From assembly GCA_041678685.1 (NCBI GenBank), contig JBAYNV010000053.1, forward strand, positions 1 to 12,498: a DNA stretch of 12,498 nt. Reading direction: 5' to 3'. The position numbers and the translations under genes were made by a program. How positions within the stretch are numbered: position 1 is the stretch's first letter; every line of letters begins with the position of its first letter. Positions 6,049 to 11,688 of the stretch are shown one piece after another. The notes under the pieces are model-generated. The model had not been told where the DNA came from. It saw only the letters and a list, made by a program, of their open reading frames with translations, and made no database searches. The stretch is from DUPQ01 sp041678685 (GTDB lineage Bacteria; Bacillota; Clostridia; DUPQ01).

Positions 6049-6771
6049 GTGGCATCATGGAATCCATGGCATGGCTGTAAAAAAATAAGCGCAGGTTGTC
6101 TGAACTGTTATGTTTACAGGATAGACGCAAGGCATGGTAAAGACAGTTCGATCATCGCTAAAAACGCTGATTTCGATTTACCAGTAAGAAAAAACAGGAA
6201 AGGTGAGTATAAACTGCAGCCTGACGGTGAGAGTATAGTGTATACATGTTTCACCTCTGATTTTTTTCTCGATGAAGCTGATGACTGGAGGATACAAGTC
6301 TGGAAAATGATCAGGCTTCGAAGCGATCTGACTTTCCTTATTATAACAAAACGTATCCACAGGTTTTATGAGTGCATACCCGATGACTGGGGTGACGGTT
6401 ATGATAATGTCATTATCTGTTCGACAGTGGAGAATCAGGACCGTGCTGACTATCGTTTGCCGATATTGCTTAAAGCTCCTATAAAGCATAAAATGATCAT
6501 TTGCGAACCTTTGCTTTCAGATGTAGATCTCACAGAATATCTCTGCCCTTCGATAGAAACGGTTATCGCAGGAGGGGAGTCCGGGGATGAGGCAAGGATA
6601 TGCGATTATGACTGGATACTGCATATAAGGCAGCAGTGTATCGATGCTAAAATCCCATTCCATTTCAAACAGACAGGAGCAAACTTTAAAAAGGGTGATA
6701 AGATATACTGTATTTTAAAGAAAGACCAGCATACACAGGCGGCAAAAGCAAACATAGATCACATGTATTGA
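6049..6771 (+). CDS. DUF5131 family (phage Gp37/Gp68-like, three-Cys motif) protein
   Basis: A 240-residue soluble protein that starts at a GTG with AAAGGCGG about 9 nt upstream. The N-terminus WNPWHGCKKISAGCLNCY (4-21) carries the family's three-cysteine motif, C10-x6-C17-x2-C20, which resembles a radical-SAM-type Fe-S site but with different spacing. Further family blocks follow: TCFTSDFFLDEADDW, LIITKR, ICSTVENQDRADYR, CEPLLSDVDL, VIAGGESG and FHFKQTGANF. The family (Pfam Gp37_Gp68) occurs in phages and on bacterial chromosomes; its reaction is not established to my knowledge. Some members are reported next to a partner protein named TcmP; none is present here. There are no phage genes nearby, so this looks like a stable chromosomal copy. 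The stop codon is only 3 bp from the convergent SufB-like gene. Confidence 0.88.
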   Translation: MASWNPWHGCKKISAGCLNCYVYRIDARHGKDSSIIAKNADFDLPVRKNRKGEYKLQPDGESIVYTCFTSDFFLDEADDWRIQVWKMIRLRSDLTFLIITKRIHRFYECIPDDWGDGYDNVIICSTVENQDRADYRLPILLKAPIKHKMIICEPLLSDVDLTEYLCPSIETVIAGGESGDEARICDYDWILHIRQQCIDAKIPFHFKQTGANFKKGDKIYCILKKDQHTQAAKANIDHMY

Positions 6772-6774
6772 CCG

Positions 6775-7692
6775 TTATTTTAGAAATCCTTTTAATATCG
6801 TATCTTCAGCTTCCTTTTCGGTCAGGCCAAGGCACATCAGCTTTATGAGCTGTTCCGATGCAATCTTGCCTATAGCGGCTTCATGGATCAGCTGTGCATC
6901 AGAACAAAATGCGCTTATTTCAGGGATAGATGATACCTGGGCATTATGCATTATGATAGAGTCGCATTGTATATGCCCACGGCATTTTGCATATCCGCGC
7001 AGGTTAAGATGGAATATCTGCCTTGAATCATTCTGTGCGACTGAACGCGAAACGACCTGTGCCGTGGAATCCTCTCCAAGCAGTTCCACTGTTATATCAG
7101 ATTCCGCTGTCTGGACAAGATACGTCAGAAGCCTTTCTGAAACGATAAGGCGTGCATTTTTCTCCAGTCTTACAACAGTATCCCTTACTGTTCTGTCGAC
7201 TCCCTTGATCTGGATCATTTCCAGTTCGGCAATTGCATTTTCTCCCACATTCAATATAGTCTTGGGATTCAATACGCGTTCGCCTTTACCGTCGCCTTCT
7301 CCGTAGTGTTTTTCCACATATTTCATGCGCGCGCCTTTACGGACGAAGAACTCATGTATACCGTCATGCTGCGCTTTTGAACTGCCGGAATTGTGTATTC
7401 CGCAGCCTGCGACTATAAGGACATCGGAATCCTCGCCTATCTCAAAAGTATTATATACAAGGTCATTCATGCCCTCTGACAGTATCACAGGTATATGGAC
7501 GCTTTCATTTTTGGTTCCCGGTTTGATGATGACATCGATACCAGGTTTATCCTTCTTGGTCACTATATCTATATTCGCTGTCGTATTACGTTCAACACCC
7601 TGTCCGTTTTTTCTAATATTATATGCACCTATAGGCGTCGCATGCAGATCAGCGATTTCAGCTAAAAGCGCTTTATCTATTGAATTCAGCAT
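6775..7692 (-). CDS. SufB/SufD-like Fe-S scaffold protein of the minimal (SMS) type
   Basis: A 305-residue protein of the SufB/SufD beta-helix family, much shorter than classical SufB (about 470) and without the SufD N-terminal part, as in the two-gene SUF-like minimal system. Diagnostic blocks are VAGCGIHNSG (Cys97, His100) and HDGIHEFF, the segment KYVEKHYGEGDGKG (124-137), and the C-terminal SIPEISAFCSDAQLIHEAAIGK, with Cys263, His270 and Glu271 at the place where SufB/SufD carry their cluster-assembly residues. It should form a scaffold with the SufC-like ATPase for Fe-S cluster assembly in the cytoplasm. The start at 7692 has AAAGGAGG 7-8 nt upstream and overlaps the end of the ATPase gene by 20 nt, so translation is coupled. 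No cysteine desulfurase (SufS), SufU or SufE is nearby. Confidence 0.87.
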   Translation of the reverse strand: MLNSIDKALLAEIADLHATPIGAYNIRKNGQGVERNTTANIDIVTKKDKPGIDVIIKPGTKNESVHIPVILSEGMNDLVYNTFEIGEDSDVLIVAGCGIHNSGSSKAQHDGIHEFFVRKGARMKYVEKHYGEGDGKGERVLNPKTILNVGENAIAELEMIQIKGVDRTVRDTVVRLEKNARLIVSERLLTYLVQTAESDITVELLGEDSTAQVVSRSVAQNDSRQIFHLNLRGYAKCRGHIQCDSIIMHNAQVSSIPEISAFCSDAQLIHEAAIGKIASEQLIKLMCLGLTEKEAEDTILKGFLK

Positions 7693-8428
7693 TTACAGTT
7701 CCTCCTTTTACGCAGTTCTGCCTGCACAGGCAGCTGGCATCAAGACATTCGATATCATTAAGAAATTTATCTTTGCTGGTGATCTCAGATATGACGCCGT
7801 TGGCAACAAGTATCACCTGATCGGCAAGCCTCAGTATCCTCTCCTGATGAGAGATTATGGCTATGGTCGTGTCATACTTCGCATTCATGTCCTCAAAGGT
7901 CTTTGTCAGCCTTTGAAAACTCCAAAGATCTATCCCTGCTTCAGGTTCATCAAATATTGCGACTTTCAGTTTTTTTGCAAGGATGCTTGCTATCTCTATA
8001 CGCTTGAGTTCACCGCCTGAAAAACTTGCATTGATCTCCCGATCCAGGTAATCCTGTGCGCAGAGCCCCACATCATACATAAGCTGACAGCCATCGACAG
8101 GTTCAACGCTGCCGGAAGCTATCTGCAGATATTCACGTACTTTCATTCCTTTGAAACGCGCCGGTTGCTGGAATGCATAACCTATGCCCAATCTGGAGCG
8201 TTCATAAATTTCTTTTTTGGTTATATCCTGTCCGTCAAGCAGTATCTGGCCGCTCGTGATGTGATTTATACCCATTATGGCTTTTGCCAGGGAAGTCTTT
8301 CCTCCGCCGTTAGGACCGGTCACCACATATATCTTTTTATTTTCCAAAGTCAGGTTTATATCTTTCAGTACCTGCACTTTACCTTGCATTTCATCAAATA
8401 CCAGGCTGACATTTTTAATTTCAAGCAT
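7673..8428 (-). CDS. SufC-like ABC ATPase of the minimal SUF system, with Cys-rich tail
   Basis: A 251-residue cytosolic ABC ATPase. Motifs: Walker A GPNGGGKT (38-45), Q-loop FQQP (86-89), signature FSGGE (136-140), Walker B VAIFDEPEAGID (156-167, Asp160, Glu161) and switch His194 in IISHQ. The FSGGE signature and the EPEAGID segment are typical of SufC rather than of transport ATPases, and no permease is linked. It should power the SufB-like scaffold encoded next. The tail carries four cysteines (ECLDASCLCRQNC: 228, 233, 235, 239), not part of a normal SufC. Three ATGs in a row (8434, 8431, 8428) follow a GGAGGT; 8428 is chosen because it gives the best spacing (6 nt). The frame extends upstream to 8584, but the ribosome binding site and promoter rule that out. 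Confidence 0.9.
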   Translation of the reverse strand: MLEIKNVSLVFDEMQGKVQVLKDINLTLENKKIYVVTGPNGGGKTSLAKAIMGINHITSGQILLDGQDITKKEIYERSRLGIGYAFQQPARFKGMKVREYLQIASGSVEPVDGCQLMYDVGLCAQDYLDREINASFSGGELKRIEIASILAKKLKVAIFDEPEAGIDLWSFQRLTKTFEDMNAKYDTTIAIISHQERILRLADQVILVANGVISEITSKDKFLNDIECLDASCLCRQNCVKGGTVNAEFNR

Positions 8429-8450
8429 CATCATACCTCCGTATAACATG

Positions 8451-8459
8451 ATTATACCA
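8451..8459 (-). promoter_or_regulatory. Extended -10 promoter of the SufC/SufB-like operon
   Basis: The minus strand reads TGGTATAAT (8459-8451), an extended -10 with a perfect TATAAT. No strong -35 is visible. Transcription from about 8444 would leave only a few bases before the GGAGGT ribosome binding site, so the leader is minimal. No clear binding site for an Fe-S-sensing repressor was recognised. Confidence 0.6.
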
Positions 8460-8547
8460 GATAGCATATAATTAAGACAGGATATACATTGCTGTAAGGT
8501 CATGAAACCATTTGCAGAAAATATGCAATCATAATCAATATTTGTAC

Positions 8548-8576
8548 TTGACAAGGGATGTAAAATTTGTTTAAAT
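8548..8576 (+). promoter_or_regulatory. Probable promoter of the GNAT-Rnk gene
   Basis: TTGACA (8548-8553), a 17-bp spacer and TTAAAT (8571-8576) lie about 85 bp before the start of the GNAT-Rnk gene. The stretch 8441-8659 between the divergent genes holds this promoter, that of the SufC-like gene, and a short inverted repeat TTGCA/TGCAA (about 8511-8527); nothing else was recognised. Confidence 0.55.
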
Positions 8577-8659
8577 AGTATCAAGCAAAAGAACCGTCAT
8601 AGCGAATATGCATTTTCTATGGAAGGCTTTTATTATTTACGACAGGATGGAACTTATAA

Positions 8660-9583
8660 ATGGTAGAGCCTTTTATTTTTTTATGTCCCGAAATCACAAG
8701 GGATGATGCATACGGGATAATGCAGTGGCTGAAAGATGATGAAGTGATACGGTATCTGAGCGATACGCATGATACATCAAAAAGCATACAGCAGATGATC
8801 GAAAGAGTGAATACAAATATTCTAACGCACATTTTCAATCAGAATGGCAGATTTTATCTGGCACGCGATAAAAATGATGTACCTGTAGGCTTTGTCCGCC
8901 TTGTACATAACGGAAATGAAACTGAGATAGTCATTGTAATAGGAGACAGCAGGAATTTCGGTAAAAGACTGGGAACAAGCACCATAAGGGAAAGTATGAA
9001 GATCGCTTTTTTTGAGTTGAGGACGCAGAAACTCATAGCGAGAATACATAAAGAGAATGAAAGATCGATAAATGCATTTTTACGAGCCGGTTTCAAGCTT
9101 TATCACGAAACAAAGACACATAAATACTATGCCATGACCATGGAGGGATATATGACAATATTAAAAGAGAAGCTGGAGCCACGCAGCATATTTATGACAG
9201 AAGTGGACAAAGACAGACTGAAAAAACTTATAGATGATATCGTATATGAGGATACCAAAACAACAGGATTCGTTAAAAACCTCAACAATGAAATAGGGAA
9301 AGCGAAAATAGTGGATATAAAGCAGATATCACGGGATGTTGTTACAATGCATTCTAAAGTGCTTCTGCATGTTGATGGTGACGGAATGGAAGTGGCTTTG
9401 GTATATCCTAATGAAGCTGATATCGAAGATAATAAACTGTCGGTATTATCTCCGATAGGGACAGCGATACTAGGACACAGCGAGGGCGAAAGCATAAAAT
9501 GCCAAGTACCTTCAGGTGAAACTGATGTGCATATAAAAAAAGTCATTTACCAGCCTGAAGCGGCAGGGGATTATAATTTATAG
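8660..9583 (+). CDS. Fusion protein: GNAT acetyltransferase + Rnk/GreA-C-type domain
   Basis: A 307-residue soluble protein of two unrelated domains. Residues about 5-164 are a GNAT (RimJ/RimL-like) N-acetyltransferase: a substrate-side N-terminus with WLKDDEVIRYL, the central strand VPVGFVRL, the acetyl-CoA loop region GDSRNFGKRLG (95-105), and the late motif NERSINAFLRAGF (133-145). Residues about 175-307 match Rnk (regulator of nucleoside diphosphate kinase) and the C-terminal domain of GreA: DVVTMHSKV (226-234), LVYPNEAD, LSVLSPIGTAILG (260-272) and the Rnk-like ending YQPEAAGDYNL. In E. coli, Rnk is a separate RNA-polymerase-binding protein of about 136 residues that uses the GreA-type domain at the secondary channel. 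The acetylation target is unknown; it may be delivered to transcription complexes by the Rnk part. The start at 8660 has AGGATGG about 8 nt upstream. The stop is 2 bp from the convergent lipoprotein gene. Confidence 0.88.
   Translation: MVEPFIFLCPEITRDDAYGIMQWLKDDEVIRYLSDTHDTSKSIQQMIERVNTNILTHIFNQNGRFYLARDKNDVPVGFVRLVHNGNETEIVIVIGDSRNFGKRLGTSTIRESMKIAFFELRTQKLIARIHKENERSINAFLRAGFKLYHETKTHKYYAMTMEGYMTILKEKLEPRSIFMTEVDKDRLKKLIDDIVYEDTKTTGFVKNLNNEIGKAKIVDIKQISRDVVTMHSKVLLHVDGDGMEVALVYPNEADIEDNKLSVLSPIGTAILGHSEGESIKCQVPSGETDVHIKKVIYQPEAAGDYNL
9142..9154 (+). promoter_or_regulatory. Internal ribosome binding site and in-frame ATG at the GNAT/Rnk boundary
   Basis: GGAGG (9142-9146) lies 5 nt before an in-frame ATG (9152-9154, codon 165), exactly where the acetyltransferase domain ends. 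Initiation there would make a free 143-residue Rnk-like protein, close to the normal Rnk length of about 136. The GGAGG also follows from coding M-E-G, so it may be fortuitous. Confidence 0.4.
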
Positions 9584-9585
9584 GA

Positions 9586-10470
9586 TCAGTCTGCCGGTTG
9601 GACTGATACGCTGTTAACGTCAAAAGTGATCATAGCGGTATATCCTTGTGAATATAATTTGTAGTTTACAAAATCCGTCAGTACAATTTTTGTGTTGTAC
9701 AGGTACAGATCATTGCCTGATGCTATCAGCATCATGTCCATATCCATATTGGCAAAATCAGGCAGTAATATCTTTTCTGTTGCAGGATCAAAACACCCTG
9801 CAAGCGAACGGTGGATGCCTGATCCCCATGAATATGTAAAATAGAGCTCTTCTTGCAGGTCCTTGTTCAGATCTGAAGTTACCATGTCAATAACACCGTA
9901 ACCACCGAAAGAAAGACCCATTTCGTAAACTTTTCCCTTATAAAGAAGAAATGACTCGCAGCTTTGGTCAAATTTGAAGACAACATATTCCGTAGTATCA
10001 GAGATACATTCCGGCGTTATATTGTAACAGGCATCGTTTTTATAAGTACTGACATGATCGGGAATAAGAAGTAAAAATTCTTCCACACCGGTCTTGGTAC
10101 CACCGTATGACTTTGTAAATTCAGGATCATATGTAAAGACCGTACCGATAGCCATAAATCCCTCAGCTGCTGTCCCGCTTTGAAATATGATACTGTTATC
10201 GGAAATTGAAAAACCATATATTTCATCCTCTGAAGCGGTCAGTACAAGTGAGGAACCAGTGATTTCATAGTTGCCGCTCGGCCAATAACTTGTTGCGATA
10301 TTCCTGCAAAATATAAATTTGCCGTCCTTTTCAAGTTTTACCGATGCAAAACCATCAGAAGTGTTGTATGTACCGACCATCAGTTCATTATCAGCTATCG
10401 CTGCCGGTTTGCATGCGGTCAAAGATAGCAGTATGAGCAATATCAACAGATATATTATTACTTTTCTTAT
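9586..10470 (-). CDS. Secreted lipoprotein of unknown function, probable ATA start
   Basis: A lipoprotein of 294 residues if started at the ATA codon at 10470-10468. From there the N-terminus is (M)RKVIIYLLILLILLSLTAC: a positive n-region, a hydrophobic core and the lipobox LTAC with the lipidated cysteine at position 20, so the mature protein is anchored on the outer face of the membrane. A conventional TTG start at 10446 also gives an open frame, but lacks a ribosome binding site and the basic n-region. The mature part has an N-terminal beta-rich segment (VGTYNTSDGFASVKLEKDG..., then repeated G-Y/F strands) like small lipocalin/META-type extracellular domains, and a C-terminal DMVTSDLNKDLQEELYF segment resembling the calcium-binding D-x-N-x-D loop of FG-GAP/VCBS-like repeats. 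The function is not known. It is transcribed divergently from the PadR operon and probably controlled by PadR. Confidence 0.8.
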   Translation of the reverse strand: MRKVIIYLLILLILLSLTACKPAAIADNELMVGTYNTSDGFASVKLEKDGKFIFCRNIATSYWPSGNYEITGSSLVLTASEDEIYGFSISDNSIIFQSGTAAEGFMAIGTVFTYDPEFTKSYGGTKTGVEEFLLLIPDHVSTYKNDACYNITPECISDTTEYVVFKFDQSCESFLLYKGKVYEMGLSFGGYGVIDMVTSDLNKDLQEELYFTYSWGSGIHRSLAGCFDPATEKILLPDFANMDMDMMLIASGNDLYLYNTKIVLTDFVNYKLYSQGYTAMITFDVNSVSVQPAD

Positions 10471-10482
10471 GCTACGCCTCCT
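10468..10482 (-). promoter_or_regulatory. Ribosome binding site that points to an ATA start codon
   Basis: AGGAGG (10482-10477, minus strand) is followed after 6 nt by ATA AGA AAA (from 10470). No ATG, GTG or TTG lies at normal distance in the lipoprotein frame; the nearest upstream in-phase ATG is followed at once by TAG. The spacing and the resulting signal peptide both fit ATA as the start. Confidence 0.6.
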
Positions 10483-10491
10483 CTACATTCT

Positions 10492-10531
10492 CAGACTATT
10501 GTCATCGTCTGCATACTATCACGATAGTCTG
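10492..10531. promoter_or_regulatory. Inverted repeats over the lipoprotein promoter (candidate PadR operator)
   Basis: CAGACTAT (10492-10499) and ATAGTCTG (10524-10531) are perfect inverted copies. Nested inside is ACTAT-CACG-ATAGT (10515-10528), which covers the -10 box of the lipoprotein promoter. The same ACTAT/ATAGT half-site recurs at the PadR promoter, so one regulator may bind both. Confidence 0.5.
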
Positions 10532-10541
10532 TATGTGTCAA
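10513..10541 (-). promoter_or_regulatory. Promoter of the lipoprotein gene
   Basis: The minus strand has TTGACA (10541-10536), a 17-bp spacer and TAGTAT (10518-10513), followed by a short leader of about 35 nt to the ATA start. The -10 box lies inside the inverted repeat. Confidence 0.7.
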
Positions 10542-10561
10542 TAATAATATTTATAAAACTA

Positions 10562-10596
10562 TTGACAAGCGGTAAAACTATTATACAATGTATAGT
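10562..10596 (+). promoter_or_regulatory. Promoter and palindromic operator of the PadR operon
   Basis: TTGACA (10562-10567), a 16-bp spacer and TACAAT (10584-10589) form the promoter. A 20-bp imperfect palindrome, ACTAT with TATAC-AAT-GTATA and ATAGT (10577-10596), spans the -10 box, a standard place for an autorepressor. A further 11-bp direct repeat AATGTATAGTA occurs at 10587-10597 and 10604-10614. Confidence 0.65.
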
Positions 10597-10643
10597 AGTG
10601 GTGAATGTATAGTAATTTGATATTCATCAACGGAGGATGGATT

Positions 10644-10970
10644 TTGAATGTACAGTATAAAAAAGGAGTGATAGAGCTGTGTGTCCTGTCTCTGCTCTAT
10701 AAAAGAGACTGTTATGGATATGATATATCGGAATATCTGCTTAAACATATAGATATTTCCGATGGTACGGTATACCCTATCCTGCGCAATCTGAAAACAG
10801 AAGGATATGTGACTACATATCTTTCGGAAGTCAGCGGGGGACCGCCAAGAAAGTATTACAGGATAACGGAACAGGGAAGAAATATGTATCTGTCTGATAA
10901 AGCTGAATGGCTTGGGTTCATAAAAAACGTAGTTGGGTTACTTGAGGAGGATAAATATGAACAGATCTGA
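10644..10970 (+). CDS. PadR family transcriptional regulator
   Basis: A 108-residue winged-helix DNA-binding protein of the short (subfamily 2) PadR type. The N-terminus MNVQYKKGVIELCVLSLL is the family hallmark, followed by YGYDISEYL, the recognition region SDGTVYPILRNLKTEGYV (39-56) and the wing SGGPPRKYYRITEQG (64-78); the last helix serves dimerisation. Translation is placed at a TTG (10644) with CGGAGGA 6 nt upstream. An in-frame ATG at 10605 lies only about 9 nt from the predicted transcript start and has no ribosome binding site. The gene heads an operon with the DUF1700/HAAS protein, whose start it overlaps by 14 nt. It is likely an autorepressor that also controls the divergent lipoprotein gene; the inducer is unknown. 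Confidence 0.93.
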   Translation: MNVQYKKGVIELCVLSLLYKRDCYGYDISEYLLKHIDISDGTVYPILRNLKTEGYVTTYLSEVSGGPPRKYYRITEQGRNMYLSDKAEWLGFIKNVVGLLEEDKYEQI

Positions 10971-11679
10971 ATTTATAAGTGTATTAACAAGAGCTTTGAA
11001 AGAAAATAAAATAACGGATGTCGATGATATCGTTTCTGAATATGAAGCACATTTCCGTTTTAAAATGCAGGACGGTTATTCTGAAGAGGAGATCGCATCA
11101 AAACTGGGTGATCCAGAAATGCTCGCCAGGCAGTTTGATCCAGGAATAAAGACAGCGGGAAAAACAAAAGGCGGCAAAGTCCTGACAGCGTTCGCTCTTG
11201 CATTTTTTGATGTATTCGTTGTAGCGTTTTTCATCGTTTTACTGACCTGGGCGGTGGCTATGGCCATTGCGACCGTCTCTTTCACTGCACTGGGTGTATG
11301 CCTTGCCGGTGATATAAACGTTTATAACCTGATTCCTGAGATGCCGTATTGGAGTTCACTCATATTTTCAGTATGTATGTTTTCTCTTGCGATCCTGTCG
11401 GCTGTAGGAACGGTATACTTCTTTTCATTCACACGGCAGCTTATGCTTTCATACATCCGATTCCATAAAAATGCACTGTCTGTTTTAGCAGGAGGACCTG
11501 TTTACCCATCACTGGCAAGGCATCCAAGACTCAATGACAAGGCAAGAAGGCTGCTTAGAAGCATTACTTTGATAACGCTGATCATATTTGTATTGTCCTG
11601 TATAACAGCGTTTGTGGTATCTATGCTAAGTGCCGGCGCATTAGGTTTCTGGCATCAGTGGAACTGGTTTGTCAGATAG
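10957..11679 (+). CDS. DUF1700/HAAS-domain membrane protein
   Basis: A 240-residue protein with an N-terminal cytosolic HAAS/DUF1700 domain (about 1-66; MNRSEFISVLTRALKENKI, then EYEAHF and EEEIASKLGDPEMLARQF) and three to four membrane segments (about 74-115, 131-160 and 203-230). PadR-DUF1700 pairs are common in Bacillota and are thought to sense envelope state or antimicrobial compounds; in many of these pairs the HAAS protein partners with a regulator or with neighbouring membrane proteins. The ATG at 10957 has GAGGAGG 6 nt upstream, located inside the end of the PadR gene, so the two are translationally coupled. A longer frame starting at 10933 is ruled out by this site. Confidence 0.9.
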   Translation: MNRSEFISVLTRALKENKITDVDDIVSEYEAHFRFKMQDGYSEEEIASKLGDPEMLARQFDPGIKTAGKTKGGKVLTAFALAFFDVFVVAFFIVLLTWAVAMAIATVSFTALGVCLAGDINVYNLIPEMPYWSSLIFSVCMFSLAILSAVGTVYFFSFTRQLMLSYIRFHKNALSVLAGGPVYPSLARHPRLNDKARRLLRSITLITLIIFVLSCITAFVVSMLSAGALGFWHQWNWFVR

Positions 11680-11688
11680 GTAATGAAT

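Noticed and set aside
7325..8020. Long plus-strand open frame spanning the SufB-like/SufC-like junction
   Set aside because: It is antisense to two well-supported genes with diagnostic motifs, and has no ribosome binding site or family resemblance.
8429..8584. N-terminal extension of the SufC-like ATPase to 8584
   Set aside because: The extension lies upstream of the extended -10 promoter and the GGAGGT site, and has no similarity to an ABC ATPase N-terminus.
9585..9607. Hairpin ATCAGTC/GACTGAT at the convergent junction, as a terminator
   Set aside because: It has a 9-nt loop and no T run on either strand, and lies inside the end of the lipoprotein coding region.
10605..10643. Upstream ATG of the PadR gene
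   Set aside because: It lacks a ribosome binding site and overlaps the operator direct repeats. The TTG at 10644 has CGGAGGA and gives the canonical PadR N-terminus.
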